A DNA stretch of 64,000 nucleotides from Thunnus maccoyii (Eukaryota; Chordata; Actinopteri; Scombriformes; Scombridae): the NCBI RefSeq assembly GCF_910596095.1, contig NC_056546.1, positions 17,941,925 through 18,005,924 on the forward strand, read 5' to 3'. The notes under the pieces are model-generated. The model was given only the letters and a program-made list of their open reading frames with translations. It searched no databases and had not been told where the DNA came from. The position numbers and the translations under genes were made by a program. Shown piece by piece: positions 1 through 10,900 of the stretch; position 1 is the stretch's first letter; every line of letters begins with the position of its first letter.

Positions 1-269
1 TATTTATACAGCAGGTGTCAATTTCAGGATGTAATTGAATAAATCCACCACTGTGTGACAGCAGAGCTCGGTGCGCAGAGGGGCTCTGGCACCCAAAGGG
101 CTCTATCAGCCCAATAATAGCTGCGTTCCCCTCATCGCTGCCTCTCACAGAAACGTTCTGGTTGTCATGATGCTCAGCACCGTCTCCAACTCTCATCTCT
201 GTGGATTCACACCTGTCCAGAGCATTGTATCTTCTCTCATCTTGGCTTCAATCCACCATGTGAGTGCTT

Positions 270-297
270 TGTTGTTGTTGTTGTTGTTGTTGTTGTT
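270..297 (+). repeat. (GTT)n microsatellite
   Basis: About nine uninterrupted GTT units. They are translated as a run of leucines in a spurious open frame covering 71-328. Confidence 0.95.
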
Positions 298-2449
298 TTT
301 ACACATAATAATGACCTATTACACATAATAATTATCTTTCTCGAGGAAAGTCAGAATATGTTTTCAATTAAGCAGTAATGAGATGTATGAGAGGTTGTTC
401 CTCCACTGTCTGCTTGTTGCTTATAGTGTGCATGTGTATAGTATGGTAATTCCTTTGCAAATGTCTTTGAATGATACCTTCAAACAATAGGTAGCAGTCT
501 ACAGAAGGCTTTTCTGAGAATATATATCCACTTTCAGCAGGAGGACTGTGAAAAACACAGAAAAGCATGCAATTGGTTTGCATTAAGTTCCATATACTGT
601 GTGAAATTGGGGCGACTATATCCATCTTGTGACAGTATATAGTGTGGTAATGGTTTGGAAGGTAGCAACCGAGAGCCCTGAAACCCCCAGCAGAGAATAA
701 TGAGGCTTGGATCATTATCTCAGGTTGAGCAAACTACAGTGGCTGCAGCTGTTATCCCACTCCACCACACGCAGGAGGCAGAAGGAAAGAGGAATTGTTT
801 GTGAATAGTACCACTGGCTGAGCATGTATGTGGAAATATTGTTGTGGTGCCTCAGATATGTGTGCACATGAATTCACATTGACTGAATACATTAAGTGTT
901 AATATTCACTGGTGCAAAACTACAGTGAGAGAAAGGAAGCAATATAATATTAATAAGCATCTTGAGATGTACAATTTATATAAATAGATATGAATTAGTG
1001 ACTGCACAGAGGAGGTTGGAGAGGTTGGGCTTCCTCTTTGTTTTTCTGTTAAGGACAATTGTACTCTGCTTGTCATTTTCATTTTTAGACACATTTATTT
1101 ATTGTCTAATTCATTTAAAAAATAATCAGACGAACGAATATGGAGCAGTCTAGTAATTTATCAACTCTACCTGTCCCCCTGATAAAGGATTGTTGAGACC
1201 CAAAGAACTGAAATTATATTCTAGTCAAAGTGAAGTTTCAAAACTGGAAAATGTGTAATGATGAATTATAAGATGTGTATGAAATGTCATATGGCATGAT
1301 ACTGATTCCAAGAATCTTTGGCAGACAAAGAATATGTGAAATTGTCATCCAGTGTGAAAAAAAGAAAAAATTTGAGAGAAAGATTGGGGATGACGTGGGT
1401 TAAAATGTAAATAAATGAAATAGATTGTTGCACAGCACAACTGCTCTCAGAAAAATAAAAGAGAGAATCAAGAATGATCTGGTCCAAGGAAAATGACATT
1501 CAGCCATTTTTTTTCATTTTTTTAAGACAGCACAATTTTCTCAGAGATGAAGGGCTCTTTGCTGAGACAGAAAAGAAGAATATGATGGACAGAGCAGTGC
1601 CAGGTCACAGTGCTCCTTATGCTGCAGAAATTTTGTTGTGGAGGGGGGATGATCACAATGCCACAACTATATGCAGGACGTGCTTCCTGCAGTGTGACAT
1701 AATTGTAACACGATGGGTTCAAATTTGCCCATTAATGGACCTTTTTATTCCTGCTGGTGTTTATGGCTCCTCTGCTCTGTTACAGCTGTTTGTTACATCT
1801 GGTTAGTGGTGACGCTACACTTGCCTTTCCTCCCTAAACAAAGGATGATCAATGCTGTGCAACCCTGCCTGCAGCTCACTCAACACACTGACAGAGTATG
1901 TTAGTAATGATGCACTGTGAAGTGACTGATAGCTAAGTGTGTATGCTGTTAATGGAAAATGACAGGCTCATTTTCTTTGCGATGCAGGTTTTCACAGCAG
2001 ATGGAAGAGGTTTCGGGGTGAGAGAGCTGCAATCCATTTTTAGGATTCTGACAATGTCATGCCCTTTCACTTCGACGTACTACATCATCATTTATTGTGT
2101 CCTTAACAAACAGAAGTCTCTGCTCAAATGTATGCATTGTAATTTTACTGTCATTAAGCTGTTATGTTCAGTCTTGAAACCTGACTGGAGGATTCATTTG
2201 TGGGAAGAAAACTGACAAGTCTGAAATATTAAAACAAGTAAATTCAGAGGGAAAGAGAGTGAATGTCAAGACCACTGAAATGAAACTACTGTGCTACTGC
2301 AGTACTGCTTCAAAATGCTAAAACAATAGCAAAAAAAACCCTACCGTACATTATAATCACATTTGGTATCTTATACTTTCCCTCCATCAGTTAGCTGTGT
2401 AAAGAGTTTAAGCATTTTTCATAATCTACGTCATTATGGGGTTAAGTTA

Positions 2450-2690
2450 AGGGATCAGCAAAGTCATCAAGTAGTTGTTGAGATATTTCACAGGATATGT
2501 GAAAATTTTGACTCGCTGATGGCCATAGAAGAAATGTCGGGAGATCACCAAAGTCATTAAGATTCATCCTCATGATATCTATACCAAATTTTATGGCAAA
2601 CCATCAAATAGTTGTTGAGATATTTCAATCAGGACCAAAGTGGCGGACAGACCAACAGCACCATCCCTGGAGCCACACTGTTAACGTGGA
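2450..2690 (+). repeat. Interspersed fish repeat fragment
   Basis: The wording of this stretch (request-like blocks reading 'caaatagttgttgagatatt' and 'ggaccaaagtggcggacaga') matches an interspersed repeat I recognise from many percomorph genomes. The 'tagttgttgagatatttca' block occurs twice, near 2472 and near 2609. The class is not clear to me; edges are approximate. Confidence 0.5.
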
Positions 2691-3079
2691 AAAAATGCTG
2701 TGTACATTTTAAATCACCTGTTGTACCTTATACTGTTTTTTCCATCAATACAAAAAGTGTCATAGTACAGTATGTCATTGTCTCATTGTGATGTGTAACA
2801 TTCATGTTTAATTAGGTGTGTATTTTGTGGACAATCAAACCAATAACTCTCACATCCCACAGTGAGGGATGCTAAATTGAAAAAATCTACATGTTGCATC
2901 TTTTCTAGACTTTGAATGCAATTTTTCCCTCCTTGGCAACAGGCCTCCTCCTTCACTCTGCGCTTCTCTCAGACCAACAGTATCACTTCTACATGAACAA
3001 CTCCTTTGACCTTTACAAGCAGCTGCTTTGCAAGTGAATGGTGTTTTCTTCTCCCTCTCTCTCTTTGTCTCTTTGTCTC

Positions 3080-3151
3080 AGATGCATGTGTTAAGAGGGC
3101 TGGGATGGACAGTTTCATCCTGGGGGCTGGTGACACTCAAGTCCTGGTGAG
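3080..3151 (+). promoter_or_regulatory. Splice acceptor and uORF-bearing 5' UTR of the NPY receptor gene
   Basis: A pyrimidine-rich tract ends in AG at 3080-3081, giving an exon that starts at 3082. NPY receptor genes commonly have an intron just upstream of the start codon, which fits. An upstream ORF of 22 codons begins at the first bases of this exon (3082) and stops at 3148-3150, one base before the receptor ATG at 3152. A second short uORF starts near 3104 in another frame and overlaps the receptor start. Both could lower translation of the receptor. Confidence 0.55.
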
Positions 3152-4504
3152 ATGTCCTTGAGTGGCAACACGAGCCGGTCTTCTCCGTCGACAGCAGCTC
3201 TGCCTCTGCCCTTCAACAACACTACCTCTCCACAATCCCTACTGTGGGAGAACGGACAAAGCAGTCATGAGTCTTTGCAAGAGTGGCCAGGGAGTCAAAA
3301 CCTGCTCCTCCCAGACCTTTCTGTGCTCGGGCAAGATGAGCAGTGCCACATGTCACCTGTCCTCACGACATTTCTAGTAGTGTGGTACAGCATTACAATG
3401 GTGCTGGGGCTGGCGGGGAACATCGGTCTTATCTGCATCATCGCCCGTCGCAGAGAGAAAGCCAACGTCACCAGCATTTTCATCTGCAACCTGTCATTCT
3501 CTGACATTCTGGTGTGTGTCTTCTGCCTGCCCTTCACTGTCATATATACCCTTATGGACCATTGGGTGTTTGGGTCACTCTTATGTCGGCTGGTGCCGTT
3601 CATCCAGTGTGTGTCTGTCACCGTGTCAGTGCTGTCTCTGGTGTTCATCGCTCTGGAAAGACATCAGCTCATCATTAACCCCTCCGGGTGGAAACCCAGC
3701 ATTCCTCAGGCCTACATAGTGGTTGTTGTCATCTGGATTCTGGCGTGCTTCACCTCCTCGCCTTTCTTGGCCTTTCAGCTGCTCACAAGTGAGCCCTACA
3801 CCAATGTACTCCTGCCCCAGTCTCCCCTCTATCACCAAGCCTCTCCTCAGGATTATCTCAACTCATCTCCACCACAACCTGTCTCCCAAACATACAAAAA
3901 CTCATCTGTGCCTCAAAATTCATACCGCACTCTACTTTCCTATGTCCCCAACCCTCACAATATGGAGGCATGTCTGGAGCACTGGCCATCCCAGCAGCAC
4001 AGGCTTGCTTATACTACATGGCTCCTGCTGTTCCAGTACTGTGGGCCTCTGACGCTTGTCCTGCTCTGTTATGTTAGAGTGTTTGTCCGCCTGCGCCATC
4101 GTAAAGAAATGCTTGACCGTGCCAGAACCCCAGAGAGCCAGCACATGACCCACAGCCGCCGAATCAACATCATGCTGGTTGCCCTGATAACAGCCTTTGC
4201 GCTTTGCTGGCTGCCACTCACCATCTTCAACGTGGTATCAGACTGGAACCAGGACGCTCTGCCCATTTGCCACCACAACCTGCTGTTCTCCCTCTGCCAC
4301 CTGCTGGCCATGTCCTCCACCTGCATTAACCCCATCATCTACGGATTCCTCAACTACAACTTCCGGCAGGAGGTCAGAGAGGTGCTCCTGCACTGCCGCT
4401 GCCACCCTCTCGAAGAAGAGTGTGAGCGTTTCCCCATGTCAACTGTGCACATGGAAATGTCCCGCACCTCTGTGCCTCTCAACTGCAGGAGCAACTCTGT
4501 TTGA
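3152..4504 (+). CDS. npy4r/npy8r: Neuropeptide Y receptor, Y1 subfamily (Y4- or Y8-type)
   Basis: A 450-aa class A GPCR for NPY, PYY or pancreatic-polypeptide ligands at the plasma membrane, expected to couple to Gi. Coding is intronless. The N-terminus (1-68) carries N-glycosylation sequons (N6, N22/N23). Seven membrane segments lie near 70-97, 107-133, 145-168, 188-210, 287-311, 338-362 and 374-399. Visible hallmarks are ERH at 169-171 in place of DRY, the HQLIINPSGWKP block of ICL2, CWLP at 352-355, NPIIY at 393-397, the C145-C274 disulfide pair and tail cysteines C415/C417 for palmitoylation. The tail (PMSTVHMEMSRTS... ending RSNSV) resembles human Y4 (ending RSNPI). Location beside mcph1/angpt2 instead suggests the Y8 gene lost in mammals. 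NPY1R is less likely because that gene has an intron after TM5. ECL2 is about 42 residues longer than in human Y4. The ATG at 3152 has a purine at -3. Confidence 0.9.
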   Translation: MSLSGNTSRSSPSTAALPLPFNNTTSPQSLLWENGQSSHESLQEWPGSQNLLLPDLSVLGQDEQCHMSPVLTTFLVVWYSITMVLGLAGNIGLICIIARRREKANVTSIFICNLSFSDILVCVFCLPFTVIYTLMDHWVFGSLLCRLVPFIQCVSVTVSVLSLVFIALERHQLIINPSGWKPSIPQAYIVVVVIWILACFTSSPFLAFQLLTSEPYTNVLLPQSPLYHQASPQDYLNSSPPQPVSQTYKNSSVPQNSYRTLLSYVPNPHNMEACLEHWPSQQHRLAYTTWLLLFQYCGPLTLVLLCYVRVFVRLRHRKEMLDRARTPESQHMTHSRRINIMLVALITAFALCWLPLTIFNVVSDWNQDALPICHHNLLFSLCHLLAMSSTCINPIIYGFLNYNFRQEVREVLLHCRCHPLEEECERFPMSTVHMEMSRTSVPLNCRSNSV

Positions 4505-5400
4505 CTGTGATGCTGCCTCCTACTGGTATAGTAAGGTGTAGGATGTCACACACACTGTACAGTTGTAGGACCAACTTCTGCTGTTTTCTACCTTTAATGA
4601 CAGTACAACAGTTTGGATAGTGGTTGACAGTGCAACATTTTTTTCAGTTTTTTGAAGTAAAGTGTGCAGTACAGTGTTGGTTTATCTTACTCTGCAGTAA
4701 CTCACAATTATATGAAGAGTGTTTTAATGTAAAAATCGTACCCTTTGAAAAGAATGTCCAAATTTAAACTAATCTTTGTCTAAGTTTGGCACCTTGCAAC
4801 TGTGTTACACATCATCACTATATATTATTACAAAAAAATATGTTGGAACTATGCTCACAATGAGAGCTGTGTGTAGTGTTATGAACATAAAAATGGGTGA
4901 GAAACTTAAGAAAAAAACCTGAATAAATGTGAAGAAAAACATGCAAATTACACCACCAACATCAAAACAAAAAAATAACAAAAGCGGGAATATCATTTGG
5001 AAGAGTGCTCTTCATCCCTCTTGTAGTGTTGCAGGAACTTGTACAATATCTGCCACAAAGAACTGAAACTGTTCTGAAAGCCTGTGGTGGTCAAACTGTA
5101 TTACACATCTGTATTTTGTGAAAACAGTAATATAGATGCATTTTGTGATAAACTGGACACATGTTAAAAATGATGTCCTTCATGAATAGACTGCTGCTGA
5201 TGCATATCTTACATTTTATTACTACTTTTGTATTTATGACATTTGTGCCGTGAAATTGGTGTGTTACCTTCTGTGTGTGTGTGATTAATGTGACTTATAG
5301 AGGAAGTTTGCTTTATAAGGGTTTAATAAATTAATGAATAATGTCAATTGTGTTCATGCACAACCTTTTAATGGACATTAAAGTGTGCCAGTGTAGTCTC
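4505..5400 (+). other. Probable 3' UTR of the NPY receptor gene
   Basis: AT-rich sequence with no other gene. The first convincing poly(A) signal after the stop is AATAAA at 5325-5330; a second one near 5459 belongs to the SINE tail that follows. Confidence 0.5.
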
Positions 5401-5402
5401 TT

Positions 5403-5490
5403 TCTTGCATGTCTTACCCATCTCTTTCTCCTCTGTTTCCTCTTCTGCCCACTGTCCAATAAAGGCAAAAATGCCCCCCAAAAATTAATC
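5403..5490 (+). mobile_element. SINE 3'-tail fragment
   Basis: This stretch is homologous to the 3' half of the complete tRNA-derived SINE found at 35862-36039 on the other strand: both share the 'cttgcatgtcttacccatct' type block, the 'ctgcccactgtccaataaag' type block and the terminal 'ggcaaaaatgcccc'. The tRNA-like head is missing, so it is a 5'-truncated copy. Confidence 0.6.
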
Positions 5491-5573
5491 TTAAAGAAAA
5501 GTGTGCCAGTCTACAATTTTTGTACAAGACAGGATGGTTTTACAGTTGCACTGTAATTACCACCAGCTTAGTA

Positions 5574-6241
5574 TTAAAGGATAGGTTTACAATTTTTCAA
5601 ATCTGTCTTAAAACAACAGCCAGGTGCTCATGTGAACAGTGAAACAGGTTTTCCTTGTTGTAATTATTCCTCCTGTTCATACTGGCTATTAAAAGATCCC
5701 CTTCAAATGTGCTTTCAATGTAAGTCATGGGGGTCAAAATCCAGTGCGTCCACACAGCCATTTTGTGCAAAAATGCATTTAAAAGTTTATTTGCAGCTTA
5801 TATGAGGCTTCAGCAGAATGAGTTAGTCATAGCAAGTAGATATCTGCCACATTTATAGTCTTTTTAGCATCGAATTCCCTCTTTGTGTTCCCTCAGACAA
5901 TGTGTCCCTGTTGAGCTGCAGTGGAAGTATAGTAACAAAAAGAGGGACTATGACACTAAAAATACTGTAACAATGAAAGATATCTACTTGATTTGACTGA
6001 TTTGGACAGCTGAAGCTTCATATTAGCTTCAAATAAACTTTTAAATACATCTTTGCACAGAAGGAGGCTAATTGATTTTGTCCCCCATCACTTACATTGT
6101 AAGTACATTATGAAGAGATCTTCCAATGGCCAAAATGAACAGAAAGAATGATTATGGCAAGAAAAACCTATTCCAATGTGCATTTGGGCATCTGACTATT
6201 GTTTTAAGACAGACTTGAAAATTTGTGAATCCGTCCTTTAA
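5574..6241. mobile_element. Fold-back (long inverted repeat) MITE, full copy
   Basis: A 668-bp element bounded by TTAA (5574-5577 and 6238-6241). Its two arms are inverted complements of each other over roughly 300 bp: the left end 'aaaggataggtttacaattt' faces the right end 'aaatttgtgaatccgtcctt', and 'gggggtcaaaatcca' faces 'tgattttgtccccc'. Three related copies lie at 7256-7747, 46594-47185 and 62076-62219. It ends about 190 bp before the mcph1 CCAAT box. No transposase is encoded. Superfamily is unclear; TTAA ends would fit piggyBac-like mobilisation. Confidence 0.75.
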
Positions 6242-6429
6242 AAATTCTCAAGTCTTAAAAATTCTTAGATATCTTGGACCTGCATGGCCTACAGATAACA
6301 CACCATTATCTGTCTGAGAGACAGAAAAGGTTTCATCAGTCACTATAGACTCCTTAGGGCTCTTCTTAGGGACCCTACATCGCTCCCTTTCCCATCGCTT
6401 CCGGATTAGAAATGACGTTTGTTCTCTAT

Positions 6430-6565
6430 CAGCCAATGATTGCCTTTCGTCCCAGAATGCATTGCATCACAAATCGCACGCGCGAAAGATGTACATAGTA
6501 GTCAGTTATTGTTGGAAAATGCGCGATTTAAAAACTCATTAACTTAAACCTCAACGCCGCATAAA
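6430..6565 (+). promoter_or_regulatory. mcph1: mcph1 promoter and noncoding exon 1
   Basis: A locally CpG-richer patch. It contains a CCAAT box (6433-6437), a sequence matching the ZNF143/SBS-type site CCCAGAATGCATTGC (6451-6465) and an E2F-like CGCGCGAAA (about 6479-6487). A strong donor (AAA|GTAAGT) follows 6565, so exon 1 probably runs from about 6490 to 6565. The transcription start is inferred, not seen. Confidence 0.55.
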
Positions 6566-7255
6566 GTAAGTATATGGCAGTCTCTCAAAAGTACTGTCAG
6601 ACAACTGTATTCGTGTCTTTGTACAACAAGTTAAAAAAAAAAAGTAAAATACATATGTCAGCATATCGGAAGTGGTAACCTAAAACTTAGCCACACCACA
6701 AGTTAGTTAGCTCGCTAGTTAGCAGCAAAATGTAGCTTTAACTAACAGTAAAATAGCATCAACAACATTAGCCGTTCTAGCAAGGTAATACACGATATAA
6801 ATGTCTGTTGGATCACTTGAATATTGTACGTAACACTGTAACTAATCTCGTCTGTCTAATGTTACATAACTAAATTGTTCTATAAAACTTAATCGGTTCA
6901 TAATTAACGCTAAACGTAACGTTAGCTAGCGTTAATACTACAGTTCACGTTTCTGTAATTGGACGTATAACAAAATACTACACCAAGGTAATGTATTTTA
7001 AAGAAGTAGATAGAGGTAGGAAGGCACTGATTTTTTGTATCTATTAACCACCATTAAGTGGAAGAAATTCAACTATTCATATCAGCTGTTGTCGTCCTCT
7101 TAAAGTACAGTGTTGTTAAGTCTCAGTCAGGTTTTCATTGTGACTGTCAGTTTACAGTACTGTGGTATCACATGATAAAACATGTAGCTGTACAGTTTAG
7201 ATCACATTGATTAGTTGATTGATAGAAATTATATTAATCATCCTCAAGCAAAATG

Positions 7256-7747
7256 CAAATCTACAGTCCTCCTTTTGTGCAAAAATGTATTTAAAAGTTT
7301 ATCTGAAGCTAATATGAAGCCTCAGTTGTCCAAATTAGTCAAATCAAGTAGTTATCTTTCAACGTTACAGTATTTTTAGTACCAGAATCCCTCTTTTTGT
7401 TACTATACTTCCACTGCAGCTCAACAGTGAAACACTGTGGAAACAAAAAAAAGGGAATTTTATGCTAAAAAGACTGTTAATGAGTCAGATATACACTTGA
7501 TATGACTAACTCAGACTGCTGAAGCCTCATATAAGCTTTAGATAAACTTTTAAAGGCAAAGCAAGGTGGAGACACTGTGGATTTTGGCCTCCATCACTTA
7601 CAGTGAAAGCGCATTTGAAGGGGATCTTTTAATAGCCAGTATGAACAGGAAGATGATTACAGTGAGGGAAACCTCTTTCAGTGTTCATATGAGCTACCTA
7701 ACTGTTGTTTTAAGACAGAATTGAAAAATTGTGAACTCGTCCTTTAA
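7256..7747. mobile_element. Fold-back MITE, copy truncated at one end
   Basis: It has the same body and right end as the 5574-6241 element: the 'tttgtgcaaaaatg' block, the central 'cactgcagctcaacag', and the end 'ttgaaaaattgtgaactcgt' followed by CCTTTAA at 7741-7747. The left arm is missing. It sits in mcph1 intron 1, so the noncoding first exon is flanked by two copies. Confidence 0.7.
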
Positions 7748-7842
7748 CTGCTTAACTGACTAAACTTCTATAAAGTAAAAAATATCCCACTGATATGTTT
7801 GCATGAAGGACTAGGGAGTGATTTCATATTTTCTTTATTAAG

Positions 7843-7944
7843 GGGCCATAGTGTGTGAAATTCCTGTGAACTGTGAATCTTCCATCTCAAAAAGTATCGC
7901 CATTGGTTTTGTGGAGGTGAATCCTGGAGCCAACAAGGCCAGTA
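7843..7944 (+). other. mcph1: mcph1 5' UTR part of exon 2
   Basis: A T-rich tract ending in AG at 7841-7842 is the likely acceptor. About 100 bp of leader precede the ATG at 7945. The acceptor choice is tentative. Confidence 0.45.
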
Positions 7945-10900
7945 ATGACCACAAGCAATGATGGTTCAGTTCTTAAAGGTAATGTACATCAGCAATACAG
8001 TTATGGCAGAATTTTAAGCGTTATGGTTTATGTTTACACCTCGATTCAATGTCTCTGCAGATGTCGTTGCCTATGTTGATGTGTGGTCATCTGACAAAAC
8101 AGCAAACTATTCAAAAGCATTCATTCAGCAGCTACAAGAAATGGGAGCTCAGGTAAAGCCACAAGGCACCTAAACATACTCGTGCATCATACTTGTACGG
8201 CATTTACAGACAGTGAATATCTATACTTAATATATCTAAATGCCTTTTCTTTACAGGTATCAAAAACATTCAATAAACAAGTCACACATGTCATCTTTAA
8301 CAATGGTCATCTGGCTACATGGAGGAAAGCAAAGAAAAGTCACGTGAAGCTCGTCTCTGTTCTTTGGGTAGGCAGGTAAGAATAAAACTATGAGCCAGCT
8401 ATCTGCTTTTTTCACTTAAACAATTCTACGATTTTCTTATGCTTGCTTGTATTGTTCGGAGACATGTTACTTGACTTAACGTGGCTGTTTTTTGGTGAAA
8501 TGTTGCCCAGATGTTATGATGACGGAGTGCATGTGGATGAGGAGTTGTATCCAGCGTTGAATGATGAAAGCAATCCTGTGTTGAAGAACAAGAAAGTGAG
8601 TACTTTCAGATTTACATGTGATTTTGATGTTGATCTCAAAGTTAAAGCTTGTTAAGCAAGTCAGTGTTGGACCACTGTTTGTCAAGTCATTCAGTGTGCT
8701 GGTTTTGGGTTGCTGACTGGGGTCTGAAAGACATAATATCTAACTTTTCCGCTTTAAAATGTCTAAAAACAACTAGACCTATGTTATATATTTTGTTAGA
8801 GTTCGAGTTGTGTACTAACATTATCCCAGATGTTTCCAGCAATGTTCAAACCCAGAGAAATCAGTAATTTTGATCAAGGTAACGGTCCGTTTCATTTAGT
8901 CACCTGTCAGAGGTGTTATGTCGCCTTTACCCCTTCTAGTTGCTGTAACTTCCAGGAAAACACAGGAAAGACCAGATGCAGTGTTTCCACTGGTAAGATT
9001 TTGCCGTGGTGGCCCCTCACGGTGAAAAAAGAAAAAGAAAAAAAAATCACAAAAGAAAACAAAACGTTCCACAATCAGTCATCCGTAAGGTGGTCATAAA
9101 ACTCAATCTGAGCTATCTTAAGTCAGTCTTGTTCTCGTCTTGATGATCCGATAAAATCAAACATGTTTAATATTATAAGAAGCTTCTGGCTCTCTCCAGC
9201 ACCAAACAGGAAGCAGAAAACTGTGTAGTTACTAAGGTAACAGCTGAAAAAACTCCTCAAATACTGATGGTGGCTGATCAGGCTAATTATCAGCTAATTG
9301 TACTCAGTTTCAAACGGTAGTATGCAGTAAATGGTTGCCCTTTGTGTGCGTGTTTTTGAACTACTTTCCTAATTAAATATGATGTGCTTGATGGTTCCAG
9401 TGAAACTTGAAAGCTCAGCTTTCTCGTTGCCCTTTAGCATCCCTTTTTATAAGTCACGTGAACATTTATTCACCTAGAAAAAGCTAATATTTCTCTGTAT
9501 AATATGACCTCCTCTTTCTGTCAGCCGCTGTGTCTGCAGTGTATTTACTGTTTTTCACACATGATTTCAGGCCAGTTGGAGGAGTTAAACCTGTGACTTT
9601 CTGCCTTTGTATAATTATCCAGACTGCTGCTGTTTCATGCAGTTTGCAGGGTTTAAAAACAGAAACCCTCCAACATCCAGCAGCTGAAAGTGGTGTGTCC
9701 AGATAGTTAGTGGTTGAAGGTGGTTCCTGTGGGTGGCTGTATAATCTATGTAGCTGTTTTAATGTTTTAAAAATACCTTGTTTTCCCACGCATCCGGGAA
9801 AACCTGGAAATTTAAGGCTTTTTTCAAGTACAGGATGACACCTTTTGAAATCTATTTATTTATCTATTTATTTAAATGAAAATGAGTTAATAACAGGAAC
9901 AAGCAGTGTGCAGTGTCTGTTGTTTCTGTTCACAGTTGTTTTTGTTCAATTATAACTTAATTAATTAATTAATTTAAATTTTTGGCTGTTTTTTTTTTTT
10001 TTTTTAACAAACCACTGCTCACACAAGGACAGCTGTGGCCAAAAGTGGCTTCTGTTACTGCTCCATTGTTCAACAGTTTTTCTTCTTGTAAATTTCCACC
10101 AGGAGCAGGATGGGAAATAATCTCAAAATGAATCTAGTTGTAGTCTTGTCCCCCATTGCCCCGTTCACAATGTCCCCACGGCAAACCTCTTGTTCCACAG
10201 GAAACACTGCCAGATGATACGTCAGAGAGTGAGGAAGGAACTTGACGAACTAGCTAGCTAGTCACTCTATTGTTTGTATCGCTCACTCGTGACGGAGTAC
10301 GATTATTCATTGCCGTTTGCTGTGCGTTCTTTTGCCGAAGCTGTTCCCGTAAAGCGCAAACATACAGGTGAACTAAACAACCCAAGAAGATTATTCATTA
10401 TTATTCATTAGAACGAAATGACATAACGTGAATATAACTTAAATACAATACTTCGGCTGTGAACATGGTTTCGCCTCTCTTCCTTTCTTCTGTCTGAGTC
10501 ACGTCAGATAGATTTTAATTGGTAATGGTGGTTGTGTAACAATGAAGACAACAACTTCCATGATCCCATGCTACTTCACATCATCATCCAGTGTTTCCCC
10601 TAGGATTTTTTCCAGCAGCGATGCTGTTGTGCTCGCGCAGAGCCCACATTGCCAGGACCTGTATTTGCGCAAATTGACAGTGGAATAACATAAAACTACC
10701 ATAGAATTGTTCCAGACATCCACAGAGTCATGTGCATTATGATTTACCAGGAGCTTTTTTACACCAGAAGGGCTCTGGAGGCCCAGATAGCTGTAATTGT
10801 AATAAATGTCAAAGAATCAAATGCCCCAACACAGAAAATGTACACTATTTTTTAGAGATGCACCGTTATGGAATTACGGGACAGATAACAATAATGATAA

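Larger units (their letters stand above)
1..3081. other. Upstream spacer, no gene recognised
   Basis: No open frame in this 3-kb stretch resembles a protein I know; the short frames have no supporting splice structure. It holds a GTT microsatellite near 270-297 and an interspersed fish repeat at about 2450-2690. A noncoding 5' exon of the NPY receptor gene may lie here or further upstream, because a good splice acceptor sits just before that gene's coding exon, but I could not place it. Confidence 0.6.

Noticed and set aside
71..328. 85-aa open frame containing a leucine run
   Set aside because: The leucines come from a GTT microsatellite; no homology or splice context.
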